Shown: positions 19,676-32,408 of the stretch, one piece after another
Numbering within the stretch: position 1 is the stretch's first letter
Layout of the letters: each line of letters opens with the position of its first letter
Origin: Muricea muricata
Lineage: Eukaryota > Cnidaria > Anthozoa > Malacalcyonacea > Plexauridae
Reading direction: 5' to 3'
DNA: 64,000 nucleotides
Assembly: GCA_963855995.1 (NCBI GenBank)
Contig: OY979724.1
Span: forward strand, 3,506,858-3,570,857
Notes under the pieces: model-generated
Told to the model about the DNA's origin: nothing
Database searches by the model: none
The model's input: only the letters and a program-made list of their open reading frames with translations
Made by a program: the position numbers and the translations under genes

Positions 19676-22600
19676 ATGACAACGCGCTCGGCAAGGTGTT
19701 CGGGTACGGCTTTTACAGACGAGCAAAAGAAAGATGCATTGAGGTTAGCGAAGGGACTGTTCGAGTCTAAAGGTAAGATTTCTTGTGAAGCTTTTTACAG
19801 TAATGACCACTGACTACATTGTGCTACTAGTACTGGACAGCCCATAGCTATTCAGGGGAGGGGGGGGGGACAGGGCCACCCCTGGAATTTTGTTCTTTGT
19901 CAATTATAATAAAAACACTGTACCCTGGGGAAGTAGAAAGGGGTACTTTACACTTTACCATACCCAAATAACGTCAGTGTGCGATGGTGTGATTAGTTTC
20001 TCGTTCTATTATAATATGTTTTGATGGCGTATGTATTTTGTAATTCCTAGAGTACTGAGTATGGTATGGTAAAGTGTAAAATTTCTGTAGAAAGAGCTAT
20101 CAGAACTTTAATTCATTGTCGTTGTCATCAAATATTTTAGCCCTCGGGACCATATTGATGGTCAAATTTCCCACTCCAGAGGCATAATGTAGCGACAAAT
20201 ACTGCTATGCCTTGCTTTCCTTTTGCCACCTTAACATTGATAGGTGCATTACATGGAGTTCTTTCAGCCCGGACTGAAATCTCAGACTGGTCCACGCTTC
20301 CCAGGCTGAAAATTTCAGCCCGGTTTGCGAGGCTGAAAATTGTTTGTAATTGGCTCGAAATTTGAACCTGGGTTTATGAAAGAATCATATAAACTGCTTT
20401 ATTTTTGCCAGGGTTTACTCCATGGAAACTTCACACCAGAGATACGCCAATATTTACTACATATACTACTTTGATTTGCTAGATGCATGCTGAAGATCTC
20501 AAAAGTTTTCTGCATAGAATGCACCCTAGTATTTTTGTCAGTTTTACTTTTAAATGCAGCTACAGTCTCATGAATGTGAAATATTTGATAAATATGAGCA
20601 GCATTTTAAATTGTTCAAAGAAGCAGAATTGGTCTTGAGCTGATCTGTTTAGAGCTGATCGTTTCAATCCGGTTCGAGATTTCATCCTGTTTTGTGCTGA
20701 AAATCTTAAACTAGCCCAAGCTGAAACCTCCGATGTAATCAAGAAACAATTTCATCTTGGTAAACTAAACTCAAGCTTAGCCTGGGCTGAAAACTGTCTA
20801 TGTAATCGCCCCCTAAGAGTTAAGAGACTGAATAATAAGAAAATTCCATTTTCAATCGTTTACTAACTAAGCTAATATTTGTCTATTTTAATTCTCAATT
20901 GGAACTAAATTTCAACAGATTTTCAGTAAATTTGCAAAAGCAAAAAATTTTGACCGGCAATTTTATCTGATTCATATTTGCTCAATTTTTCGATCTTCAA
21001 ATTGTGTTATTATAAACTAAAGTGACATTCAAAGGCTAAAACCCTGGTCTTTCAAACTGTGAATGAATGTTAAATACTGAGTGCCATAGAGAGATTGATC
21101 ATCTTTTTTTGTAACACCCTGTATGAAGTACATATTTTTAACATTGATCAGTTTTGAGCCGTTTTCCTGGAAGCCATTACGACAGAATAGGAAATAAACA
21201 GAAAGGTGTCCCCATGTATGTGATATTATACATGTTCATTCAAGACATGAAAGAAGGGGGGTGGGAGGGGGGGAGGTAATGCCATTGGGCTGTCCAGAGT
21301 GCTCAAGAGGGCCTGGCTCAGTATGGATTTGACACAAAAGCTATGCTGAAGCTGCACCATCCAGCACCTCGACAATGCCTTGCCAACTTTTCCCAGATGG
21401 CAGACACTCTGAGATCACAATCTATCAACACACACTGACAACATGACATGTATTGAGCCTGGTTTTAGTTATTGAATGAATAAATACAAAATGGCAAGAA
21501 ATATGTAATGTCACATAGTGGCCTAACTTGTTAAGTGTGCCATTACACTGATCATTAAAGTCTATGCCAAAGATTTTCAGCATATACACAGCAAAAAACG
21601 CACAACCTGTTCTGGCCTGATGAAAACAGCATTGAACAATGTTGTGCTGCCCACATTGTTCAAGGTTGTCAACAATATTGTTCAACATTGTTACACCTGA
21701 TTGCAGGCTAATTCAGGCTTATCAACTTGTTCAGTATTGTTGACAACCTTGAACAATGTGGGCAGCACAACATTGTTCAATGCTGTTTTCATCAGGCCAG
21801 AACAGGTTGTGCGTTTTTTGCTGTGTAGTGCATCAGATACACTTCAAATGAATCCTGGGGTTTAAACATTTTACATAAGCTCCATGAGCTAAAAATAGAT
21901 TAAAAGTAAAGTTAGAGGGTTCCAAAGTAAAGCATATCAGGCCATATCACAGATGTCATTTTTGCAACATTATAGCACTCCAGTCTGCAGTATTTGTGTT
22001 TTCTGTCCATTCTTTTGATTGTTCAACCATGGCACATACTTTACTAGGTTTTAAGCACCAACCAAACCAGAAAGCAAGTCACCACAATTTTTAACGTGCA
22101 TTCATTTGACTTTTCCCTTATTTGATCAGTAACCTGGTTCAAACTTGTGATTACATGTAATATGTTTCGGTAATCTAACAGAAACTTGTGGAGATATTCT
22201 TGTGGAGATAATTTGTAGAGATATTCAACCTTATTTGATGCCAAAAAAAACTTCCGCAATGACCTTATTCTGCATGGCTTTTTAAAAAGCTTTATCAATT
22301 GCCACATGGATCTCATGCAAGTGTAGCTTTAGTTATTTTACATTGATTTTATATCTTACAAAATAAGCAATTGTATAGAGACTCGCTATACAGTATGATG
22401 TTCATGGTTGTGTTATTTGCATATCCGATAAAGTTCAATATCTTGACGAGGAAGAGAGCTACAAGAATTCTACCAAAGAAGTTATACGTCAGTTATCATT
22501 TTGTACTTTGCATTCAACAAAATGTTTGACAAAATTTCATTTACATAAGCACTTTAAGCAACAAGACATTCTCTTTGAAGAGACAATTAAAGTAACTTGC

Positions 22601-25600
22601 GTTAACTGGGTTAATTTCTTGAATAACTCTAGTTCTAGTCAATCGACCACCTACGACAGCTCAAAGGGACATCTACAATTCTGGCAGGCCACGGACTGTG
22701 CCGAACCTATCACATGGTGCAAAGAAAAAAAAATCAAACCAGTCGAAAAAGCAACTGGTCAATCCAGTTTGGCGACCTTTCAGTCATGATAAATTGCTGA
22801 GTCAAATCAGACAGGAGATACAATGTGGCAAGGGTGAGAAAACAAAGTCTGGATCTAACCTAACCAATGATCAGAATCACGAGATTTCTGAGAAGGGAGC
22901 TGGGTAAGGCATACACTTGTAAACTTGGATTAAATTTAAGTCTTATAATTTAACACTTGACTGGGTCTGAGGGAAACAGTATGTTATGTGGACTGAAAAC
23001 ATGATGAGGCAAAGCCTTGATGGGGAAACATAGACAATCTTGGGTCCACAAAACATACTGTTTCCTGAGGACACAATCAACATTAAGTATTTTATTATAT
23101 AGTGAACTAAACAAGACTGGATGAAATATTTTAGTTCTAAAATTAATGATTTTTTTAAATTTATTTAAATCATATGCTTTTCAACTGTCCAAAGGTCACG
23201 TCGTCCCTTGATGGAACGCATGCATGATTTTTCTTCATTATTTGTTGGGGAATGACACATTGTCCCGAAGGCATTCTAATTTTGTCACTCTCAAGTGATA
23301 TGCTTTCAATCAATGAAACACTTGAAAAGAGGAACTTTGAGGATTGGTATATAATAATCTGGCATGTATATATGTGAAAACATCAACCATGTCAATTCTG
23401 TTGACAAATTTGCTGATGATTTCCGATTGATTTACCAAGAACATTAGTCTGGCTTGTTTTTTCTTATGTATTTCTCCTGACAAATTTAGCAAAAGTGGAG
23501 GTAGGAGAAGACCAAACCCTTGCACTCAGGAAGTCAACATTTAAATTAATATAACTTGTAAAATTCATGAATGATTAATAAGCTAATTACCCAATAAATG
23601 AACCATATTTATGTCACATGATATCTTTTTAAACCCCAATACAGGTCAACAATCTGATAAAGCTATGTCCTAATTAGTATTTTTTACCTTTGATACAGCT
23701 GTATCCTAATTAGCATGCATTTATTAACTTTATTTAAAATTATTCCTGATTAATATTCCTGTTTATTTTCATTATGTTCTTCATCGACGTTCATTGAAAT
23801 CTTTTTATTTCCGCCCCATCTGCCAGCATTGTGTTCAAATGCTGTAAGATTGTTTGGAAACCACGTATTTGCGTTTTTATATGATAAAACCAACAGTCAT
23901 AAAGCAATGCTAAGGCACAACCACAATAAAACAACTGGCAATTAAGTGGCCGAGTACTGCATAATATTAAGCTAATAACATACTAGAGTAGTCTTTTGTA
24001 AATCCCCATACAGATCTGCCACTCGTATTTTATCTATTACTTAAAAACAGTTAAATTTGATTTTGACTAATCTGGTGTAATAAAAAAGACTACTCTAGTA
24101 TGTTATTTGCTAACATTTAATTTGTTTTTAAATTTAGCAGATTGCCAAGTGGTGTTGCTTTATTGGAACCTTGGATAACTGAAGAAGATTATGAACTATG
24201 GTAAGCTAGTTGTTAGGACCACAGTTAGGTATATGAAGATTGGATACCAATTTCGTTCAAGCTTTGTAAAATATCATCTGTGTCACCGAGGCTACACTAT
24301 CATGATTGTTTGAAGTTTTGTTGATTGAAATCAAGTTGAACTTAAAATTTTATCTGTTGTCAAGCCCTGATATTTTAAAATTTTACAGCAGTTTTTAAAA
24401 CTGTCATTAACTGCCATCACATAGATGATGGTGCAAGGATATGAATTTTATCGTTAAGTGGTGATTATTGTTAAGCAAATATCATTTTACCTCAAGAAGA
24501 TACAATTCATGTCTTCAAACGGCTGTTTAATGTTTTTTTTTATTAATATATAGTCTTCCACAATGATAAAACCCGAGACAGTAACATTAATTTTTTATTA
24601 CAGCTCGAACAGGGAGACCGGTGCTAGTTTTGCATATTTTTAATGTTTTTTATTTAATTAAGCCAAAACTAATCACCAGTTGGTATTCTGACCTATAAAC
24701 TTCTCTCAGTTATGTACCGAATCAGAGGCACTTGAATTAAAATGCATAATATGCAAAAGCGGTTTCAGTTTGCTTGTTTGAGCTGTAAAACATACTTTCC
24801 ATTTGTTTTTAACTTCCGTAGCAAAGTCATTCTCGACAATGTGATATAGTCTAAATCTACATTTTCTTTAGTGGGCTGTATTCAAATTAGTCATATTAAG
24901 TGTAGATCGGCATACATACTCTATCACATCAGTCACTTTGATATATTAACGACATTCACAACTTAATAGGTTAAATTCAACTAGGCTTAATAATGCTATG
25001 TACTTAGCTTTACTTCAGCTAATTGCAAAAAATGTTTTAGGACTGGTATTCCTTCAGATCCAAACTGCTTTGTGTTATTACCAAGTGGATTTCACCCTGA
25101 TGCTAATTGCCTGCCGCCATTACAGAACCATGACGACCCTTTATTAGAACGGCCAGCTCAGGAAATAAAGGTAACATCTGGATAAAAAGTAACTGCTGCA
25201 TAGATTTGTATTGTGTTCCCTTAGGATATGATGCCTTGCAGTAAATAGCCGTCAGAATAAACTTGTTTCACGTAATAATGTTGTTTCATTTAAGTTCACC
25301 ATTTGAAAACAGATGTGGACTTATAAAATATAAAATGTGAACAATTTGTGGAAACACCAGCAGATGTTAGTTTACTTGATTCTATGACAATTTGATCTTT
25401 TGGCCAATCAGACTTGGGCTATAATCAGAAATAAATGTATACATTAAACATATTTATTGTATGGCCGAGACAAATGACGCACGTTGATTGGTTGATTAGC
25501 GGTCTGGAAAAAGTCATCTTACCCTCTCAAGAAATTCATCTTGCCTGCTCGTGTAAACATTGCACAAATAAAATTTTAAAGAAAATTAAAACTTATTATG

Positions 25601-28600
25601 CCGTATAATGACGACGAAAATCACTCCCCGAGCGAGTTTTACTATCCTGAACAAACAAATGACCCAAATAAATACGGCTGAACGTTTAGCAGCGAAAGCA
25701 TTTTTTAGTCTTTCCTACAAAGTCACAACAAATTGCAATCCAACAAAGCCATATAATAAATCCCTTATCAACCTCGTCGTTTGCTCGGTCTGTACGGGAA
25801 AGTATTGCCTCGCTCCTTCATCGCTCGGTCTGTACAAAAAATCTCAGGCAATACTTTCCCGTACAGATTTCCCGCTCGGCTAATAAGTTCTTAATCCATG
25901 ATTGGCAAAAGCGATTTAACTTTGCCGTTATAATTAACTGTTTCACCGATATGTAACGAGGTAGAATCAAAATCTGGCTTCATCCAACCCTTGTTCATGG
26001 AGCTCTAGTGCATCACATGTTTTCTTACCAAAATAGTTTCTTTAAAAAATATTTCCTTTCCAGAAATATGTTCCACCAAGGATTCTTCATAATTACAACT
26101 ATTTGGTGAGTAAAAAGTTATGTCAGTGATGATTTGTTGCCTGGTATTGAGCTGTTGTCCCAGATTGGTGTTAGGGTGATACTGGTATAGCAACTGGTTT
26201 TGCTAAAACCTCATGAAGAAAATGCAGAACAATTTATAATCCTGATCATAATTCTATTTCGTGCAGGAAAATGAAGAATCATATAAGTACCATCATGACA
26301 GGAAACAGTGCAGCAAATCTGAACCAAGGTAACGAGTTTCAGAAAACATGAAGTAAAGGGAGGAGAGGTGTGGGAAATTTGAACCATCAGGTGTTGAAGG
26401 TAGTATTAACAACGGGGAAATCGCTTGAAAATTGCAATTAGTTTTTATAATGTGTTTTGTCTGTGGTCTGCTTTAATACTGGTAGCGTTTCGGGTATGAC
26501 TCGGTCCTTGTTTGATTTATTTAGAGAAAACACGAAAAAGTTACGGACCAGTGAAATAATCCGGCGAGAAATCGAGGACCTTGAACGATTACTTCAAGGT
26601 AATTATACAGTATAGTTCATTGTTTTCACATCAAAATGCATTGAGCAGTGATTGTGAGCACTGATTGTGAGCAGTGACGCTGCATAGTTTTGTAGATGAC
26701 CGGTCTCAATACCATGTTCAAAAAATTAACAGATGCATAAGCATTAAGAATGATAGAATCAACTCGGTTGTTTAAGGTGGCTCGATAGTCTAAATCGTGG
26801 CATGCTGTAGTTATTTCGCCAGATAATCTTTATAGTATAAGAAAAAACATACTCCGAATAATAATGCCATCTTGTAAACTCAAGATATGAGTTATTAAAT
26901 AAAACAAGACACAAATTATAGTGGTGATATTTCGACCAAACGTTTGGTTTGACAATGACCCTGAAGTAGAGTCGAAATATCACCACTATAATTTGTGTCT
27001 TGTTTTATTTAATAACTCATATCTTGAGCTTACAAGATGGCATTATTATTCGGAGTATGTTTTTTCTTATATTTCTTAAAATTGTCTGCTGGTAAAGAAT
27101 CTTTATAGTGCTCATGTGAAGCTAAGATTAGGTCATTGCATATTAGCTCTACTGGTTGTTTAAAATGTAATTTTGTGAAAACACCACGTAAGTTTATTAT
27201 CGCAGAGCTTTCGATGCCTAAGCTTGGATCTTCATCAGTGTTAATTGTAATGTCCACGGATCGAAAGCTTTGCGATAATAAAGTTACGTGGTCATTCCAC
27301 AAAATTATATTTTAGTTTGATACTCACCATGCAAACATACTTAGAAAAACTTAGAACGACGCTATATAGCTGTACAATTACCTAAAATGAAGCTCAAGTA
27401 TTTACTGTAAAATATTTTATGGTGAAGACTGAGATAAAATTTCTGATGAACTCTGACTATTGAGCCACCTTAAAATGTGTTGTATCATTTAAGGTAGTGA
27501 AGGAACCTAAATGTTCGTGTACTTTTGACTGCACTACCTACACTGGCAAAGGTAGTTTGCGATACGCTTAGACTTTCTCTGCCAGAAGCTGTCGTGAAAT
27601 AATTGAATGACGGAATACCTGCAGCAAATTTTTTTTGATATTTTAGGATTTGGCAATCCGAACAGCTCATCTATTGTTAATCGTTATCAACACGAAATAA
27701 CAACACTGAAAGAGATGGTCATAGAAACGTTACGTGATTATACCGTGTAAGAAACATTCAAGTTTTTCACCAGTCTTACTGTACGACAACACACTTGCTA
27801 TCAACAAGCCGATATTAGGGTGCGTTTGCATGGCTTGCGACAGCTTTTTGACAGCAAGTCTCTTGCAAGTCGCTAACAGTCCTAATCTATATTTCATTGT
27901 CAACACTTGTTATCCGCAGGCTTGCTGCAAGTTGAAACAAATCTGCAAATGACAAGTTGCAACAAGCCTAATTTTAACAGAATCAATGCAACGTATTGGC
28001 ACGAGTCAAACATTGAATCTGATCATTGGGTAGAAAGCTGTGAGGTGTGGACAGTACGAGTGGGTTGGGGGTGAGGAGGGGTGTTGTTACTACCCTTCAT
28101 CTCTAAAACTTTAAAAATCTCGGTACAATTGTGTCTGAAAAGGGAAGCAGATGTTCCAGGAAATGTGGAGGGGGTTCCTGTGACAGTCCCCACCCCAACG
28201 GCGACTTGCCCCTCTGTTTTCTTGGAACTGGAAGTTGCAGGAGAAATCGTCGATCCGATAAAGCTAGACGAAGCTTTGCCTAATCCTCGGGTTATAATGC
28301 AATTTTGAAGTCTAAATTTACTGGAAATTTTTTTTGTAGCGATGTGGATATACCGAAGGAAGTGGAATCCACGATATATCATGTAAGTGTTTACGTGCGA
28401 GTCAAATAGTACTTTAAGTACTATTTATTATATAAAGTACAGTGCTTTATACTAGGGATTGCGGGCACTGATAAAGCTGATAACGTCACATGTAAGATTA
28501 TTTAGGATAATTTCACATGTGAAAATTATCGCTTTTCAAACAATTGTCAATCATAGCTTCTGGATATTTTTTATTGCTAGAAAAGACTGTAGTTTATATA

Positions 28601-30453
28601 ATAAACAGAAAAAAACATAGATGCTTTGAAATACCAGATGCATTTCTCGTGTTGAACATGGTATCATTTTCAACACTCGAAACAAATCTGGTATTTCCGC
28701 GCACCCTTGTGTTATTCTCCGTTTAATACACGAGGAGGAGTGTACAGCCGAGTGTTTTATATTCTGATAGAGCACGAATTGCGAGCATTTTAAATACCTT
28801 CAAAAACGATCCGTTTTATACTCATCTTGTCAGTTTGTTTGCGAAAGAATTTTCAATGTAGATGTTGTATAAGCGAAAAATTTGAGGCAAAAGTTTTGTG
28901 AAAATCTACGTGTATTTTATCACATGTAAAGACTTCTTCACGGCTATGATTTTCTTTGTGTTTTGCTCATGAATTATCATGCGTTTTTGAAACGAGCATT
29001 AGTGTCAAAATACCCACGTGACACGAAATTACGTGTTTTTGGATCATCTTAACTCGACTGCGTGTCTGAAATCGTTCTGGTTGTTGTATTAGTTGCTTCA
29101 AAGGTTGTTCGAAAGGCAAATGAACAAGCCAAAATCAAAATAATAGTGTTTTTATCTGATCAAGTTTTCATTTGGCAATCAAGCTTAGAAGATGACTCCG
29201 TCTTTTTTGAGACACTCTGTAGTACTATGCAAGTCTTGAAAAAAATCTCACTCTTGATAAGATCACTTTTGACTGAAAAACAGTTGAAAGAATAGATGAA
29301 ACAAGAAGTTGACAATGTTGGCTCCCTGTAAATATCAGCTGCTTTCGTTTAGTTATAGTTTCCCGCGCAGCCACTCTAGTTTAGTTACCTCGGCGAAATA
29401 AAGGGGTTTTTGTTCTAGCCTTCTAAAACTCTCGAATTCCAAGAGAAGCAAAGTGAAATGAATATGCATAAACTCTGCACGTCGAATATTTCGAAGAAAG
29501 TTACACTTATAAAAAGAGATTACAGTCCTTAATGTAAACAAACACTGTGTTCACATTTTGAACTGCTATATTTGTATAAATACAGTTCACTGACCGAATG
29601 TCTGACACTGTGTTGAGTTGTTTTGCTCGTAAATAAATGTAAACAATTGACAAATTTGGCTAACAATGTTTTTTTCCGTTGCCACCCAATTCCCAATTTT
29701 GGATTATTCTCATGGCTGGATACCATTGTTCTCGCTTGCGGAAGAGTACATTAGGACAAAAGTAACCAGGCATATGGGTGATGAATACGAGTTATTCACT
29801 CATGCCCATACTTCTAAATGCGTAGTTACTTCTGTTCTCCGTTACGCTGCCGCAAGCTAATAGAGACGTTAAGATTGATGTTTACGGCAGACCGGTAACC
29901 GCAAACGCCAAACTTCAAGTCGGATTTTCAAGTGAAGTGTTAGCTGTTCGAAATTAGGATAATTTGTGCATTATTATTGAAGAATGGATTGACTAAAAAC
30001 TTGTCGAAACCTTCAAAAACTTGTAGAACTTACCTTCAAATCCGACTTGAAGTTTAGCGTTTGCGGTTACCGGTCTGCCGTAAACATCAATCTTAACCTC
30101 TCTAATATAATAGTAACTAGGCATGTGAGTGATCTTAAAATGTGAACTGTGTACAAACAATCGTTTGCCAAATTTGTCTATTGTCTCGATTGAGTTTGAA
30201 AGATGCGAAATGTGGACAATCATCTGTCTGCGAGTTGTAGCTGTTTCTTTTTGTGTCAACATGATTTGTGTGGATGGAAATTGTGTCAAAAATTGTTAGG
30301 AGCTATCCTGACATGTGTTTTATCCGTTAGGGGGATTTATTTGACTTCCTGGCCCGCCACGACGAAATAATTGCCGCCATTAAAGAAAAAAGAGACGCAT
30401 GCGTGAAAGAGTTGGCGAGATTGGAACGAGAAATCCGACAAGAAAACGACTGA
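19676..30453 (+). CDS. Unrecognised coiled-coil protein, 9 exons, 317 aa
   Basis: Exons: 19676-19772, 22639-22903, 24141-24200, 25041-25170, 26267-26328, 26525-26598, 27647-27746, 28340-28382, 30331-30453. All junctions are GT..AG with matching phase, and the 954 bases give one frame ending TGA. The N-terminal exon (AFTDEQKKDALRLAKGLFES) is helical. Exon 2 is basic and polar with KKKKSNQSKK at 61-70, a possible nuclear localisation signal. Exons 3-4 hold a conserved-looking segment, PWITEEDYELW then LLPSGFHPDANCLPPL. Residues ~205-316 are charged, heptad-like helices (TSEIIRREIEDLERLLQ; HEITTLKEMVIETLRDY; FLARHDEIIAAIKEKRDACV). Exon 2 has two acceptors six bases apart (22632 and 22638), both in frame. 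I do not recognise the family; a nuclear or centrosomal scaffold is a guess. Introns are long and full of fold-back elements. A poly(A) signal AATAAA lies at 30704. Confidence 0.78.
20243..20812. mobile_element. Fold-back element with ATTACATRGA/TTTCAGCCC ends
   Basis: Left end GGTGCATTACATGGAGTTCT followed by TTCAGCCCGG; right end GCCTGGGCTGAAAACTGTCT followed by ATGTAATCGCC. The arms are rich in degenerate CAGCCC and GGCTGAAA blocks. Non-coding, about 570 bp. Confidence 0.55.
20820..21121. mobile_element. CAGGGTGTA-family element, left-truncated copy
   Basis: Shares AACTAAATTTCAACAGATTT, TTTGACCGGCAATTTTATCT, ATATTTGCTCAATTTTTC and the end CACCCTG with the full copy at 34751-35267 and the copy at 32409-33094. 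The left terminus is missing. Confidence 0.6.
21587..21825. mobile_element. TA-flanked fold-back MITE, copy 2
   Basis: 239 bp, differing from the copy at 357-595 by only a handful of bases over its whole length. Same TA flanks and CACAGCAAAAAACG ends. It lies in intron 1 of the coiled-coil gene. The near-identity implies recent mobilisation. Confidence 0.88.
22965..23075. repeat. Inverted repeat in intron 2 of the coiled-coil gene
   Basis: GAGGGAAACAGTATGTTATG with GGACT at the left pairs with AGTCC-like, ACATACTGTTTCCTGAGGAC at the right, about 110 bp end to end. Small MITE-like hairpin. Confidence 0.5.
23972..24112. mobile_element. Small MITE next to exon 3 of the coiled-coil gene
   Basis: TAACATACTAGAGTAGTCTT and AAGACTACTCTAGTATGTTA form perfect arms, 140 bp end to end. 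It ends about 28 bp before the exon 3 acceptor. Confidence 0.6.
25788..25868. repeat. Hairpin in intron 4 of the coiled-coil gene
   Basis: CTGTACGGGAAAGTATTGCC pairs with GGCAATACTTTCCCGTACAG around a ~40-bp loop containing TCGCTCGGTCTGTAC. Fold-back remnant. Confidence 0.6.
26836..27071. mobile_element. Near-perfect 236-bp palindrome
   Basis: Arms of about 105 bp start TATAAGAAAAAACATACTCC and include AATAATGCCATCTTG and GTGGTGATATTTCGAC, meeting around 26953. Located in intron 6 of the coiled-coil gene. Non-coding fold-back element of recent origin, judged by arm identity. Confidence 0.75.
27165..27310. mobile_element. GCTTTCGATC-family MITE, copy 1
   Basis: Arms carry ACGTAAGTTTATTATCGCAG and AGCTTTCGATGCCTAAGCTT followed by GGATCTTCATCAG; the outer ends are TTTTGTG / CACAAAA. 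A second copy lies at 51786-51955 in a myosin intron. Confidence 0.65.
27830..27990. repeat. CAAGTTG-rich repeat fragment
   Basis: Resembles the body of the element at 6463-6977 (CTTGTTATCCGCAGGCTTGC, TGCAAGTTGAAACAAATCTG). No termini are visible. Located in intron 7 of the coiled-coil gene. Confidence 0.5.
28545..28750. repeat. Imperfect fold-back repeat in intron 8
   Basis: ATACCAGATGCATTTCTCGT and ACACTCGAAACAAATCTGGT pair imperfectly, with further pairing of flanking AT-rich arms. Decayed fold-back element. Confidence 0.4.
29862..30110. mobile_element. Fold-back element before the last exon of the coiled-coil gene
   Basis: TAGAGACGTTAAGATTGATG, TTTACGGCAGACCGGTAACC and CAAACTTCAAGTCGGATTT recur as reverse complements at 30038-30110, around a ~110-bp loop. 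The arms show very few mismatches. Confidence 0.65.
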
Positions 30454-31247
30454 ACTGAGGATTTTAGAACAAGAACTGGAGTGAAATCGAAGGTCTGCCC
30501 TTTCACACGGTACCGGATTTGCATGGTCACAATATCAAATTGGATAATTTGAAGACAAGTGTAGTAAGTAATGATATAATTACAGAATTTGATAACAACT
30601 TATCATGAAAAAAGTGGTAAGAGTAAATATGACTGCAAACTGTCCGAACTGGATATCGTGGCCATGCGGATACGGTACCGTATAAACGGTCAAAAATAGA
30701 GGAAATAAATCCCCCAGGGCACGAAACAGTGGCCCGTCAAGGACAACGTCCCGGCTAGAATACAGAGTTGTCAGGTCATCTCGATGAACGAAAAGGTTTC
30801 TTGTATGGACACTACATTGAGTTCCTTAACTCTTGTCAACTTGTCAGAAATTGACAGGGGTGGAGGTGGGGGAGGAGTGCCGTAAGACTCGAAAAAGGGA
30901 GGGTTAAGAAAAAATGTTTCAAAAGTTATTCCGAATTAAGAGTGCATATTAATAACACAAATTATTAACAATTCAATAAATTATTTAACACAATTTATTA
31001 AAAATTATTATTTCGAATCAGATTTGATTCATCTTCAGCAGTGTTGGTAAGAAGTCTTGAAAAACCGAAATTGTGTTTATAACGGTTCAACGATTCAATC
31101 TCTCATCCTATCTCGGTCGAACTGATATGAGAGTTAATGAGAACTAGCAGTCACGTATTGTCACATGGGCCATTACAAGCTTCACACTGAAAATAGGACA
31201 CCCTGTGTAGTTATTTTGTCTAAACGCCTTCTTTTGCATGGTACCGA
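30454..31247 (+). other. 3-prime UTR and downstream intergenic sequence
   Basis: Holds the presumed 3-prime UTR of the coiled-coil gene up to the AATAAA at 30704. No gene or named repeat follows before the MITE at 31248. Confidence 0.45.
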
Positions 31248-31486
31248 CGCAGCAAAAAATGAACAACCTGTTCTGGCCTGATAAAAACAGCATTGAACAA
31301 TGTTTTGCTGTCCGCATTGTTCAAGGTTGTCAACAATATTGTTCAACAATGTTACACCTGATTGCAGGTTATTTTAGGCTCAACAACTTGTTCAGTATTG
31401 TTGACAACATAGAACAGTGTTGGCAGCAAAACATTGTTCAATGCTGTTTTCATCAGGCCAGAACAGGTTGTTCGTTTTTGGCTGTG
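31248..31486. mobile_element. TA-flanked fold-back MITE, copy 3
   Basis: Also 239 bp but more diverged than copies 1 and 2; the left end reads CGCAGCAAAAAATG, the right end retains GGCTGTG followed by TA. Confidence 0.82.
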
Positions 31487-31548
31487 TATGTTAGACAAAA
31501 CGAGTTAAATCACTGGGTTGGTGAACCTACTAGATCAAATCCTTGATG

Positions 31549-31780
31549 TATTCTTGGGTTTCACTAGGGCATTTGCAGTAAATCTGAGTGGGGGTCAATC
31601 CAAGATGTATTGATGATTATACTGTACTGGAGAGAACAAATCTCACGAAATTGCACATATTTGCTGCCAAACACAAGCTCAACACATACAGTGAAAAATT
31701 GCTTCCCTCCAATGACTGTGCATCGATTTGGAGTTGACCCCCAGTGAAATTTATGACGTCACGTGAAACCCAAGAATAAA
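31549..31780. mobile_element. MITE with TATTCTTGGGTTTCAC ends
   Basis: Terminal inverted repeats TATTCTTGGGTTTCAC / GTGAAACCCAAGAATA, about 230 bp, with internal GGGGGTCAATCCAA / TTGGAGTTGACCCCC pairing. Confidence 0.6.
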
Positions 31781-31949
31781 CCCTGTCAATATTTTGCACT
31801 CTTTACGTTCACCTTAGTCCTAGGTTATTGACATTCCAACAATGGATCATTTTCACTACTTTGGTTTGTTTGTACATCCTGGATTTTTTGCGCATTTTTA
31901 ATTCCCAGGGGAATACAGCTTGCGTTGTATTGATCACAGCTGCTCTTAG

Positions 31950-32117
31950 GCCTGGTTTTCATGTATCGTAATTCATCGGCGATGTCCTTGTGGTTTTATT
32001 GTCGGTGATCAGTGCGGATAAACTTTTTTGTGTTTCTGAAATCGTTTTCTCCTTCCGTGATCTCTCACAATAGATCGGCGATGAATTGCGATGAATTACG
32101 ATTTACGAAAACCAGGC
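31950..32117. mobile_element. MITE with GCCTGGTTTTC ends
   Basis: Left GCCTGGTTTTCATGTATCGT with AATTCATCGGCGATG; right CGATGAATTACGATTTACGA ending AAAACCAGGC. About 170 bp. Confidence 0.6.
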
Positions 32118-32408
32118 TTTAAACCACGTATGTAATTTGTGCTAGTGCACACAAACAATGACTTGTTCCATTGTTCCTGCTTACAAAAACAAATTTGATT
32201 ACTTGTCATATTGATAATCAAAGAGGATTCTCATAAAGTGCAGTCCCACTATCAGCAGACGCATCACCAAAACGCTTCGTTTTGTATATTTACTTAATAA
32301 ATATTTTGTCAATGATTTGTGTACTCGTAGGTTTTCCTTAGTGCTAGCCATTGAGATTCTAACAATAGATCGTTCTCAATACCTTGCGTCTTTTTTGTAA
32401 ACATGGTA

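Larger units (their letters stand above)
19832..21295. mobile_element. Composite element bounded by CTGGACAGCCCA
   Basis: CTGGACAGCCCATAGCT followed by a G-rich tract at 19832-19870 faces a G-rich tract and TGGGCTGTCCAGAG at 21240-21297. Between them are the fold-back element at 20243-20812 and a truncated CAGGGTGTA-family copy at 20820-21121. It lies in intron 1 of the coiled-coil gene. Interpretation as one element carrying later insertions is tentative. Confidence 0.4.

Noticed and set aside
28023..28382. 119-codon minus-strand open frame
   Set aside because: Antisense to intron 7 and exon 8 of the coiled-coil gene; low-complexity Ser/Thr composition and no domain.
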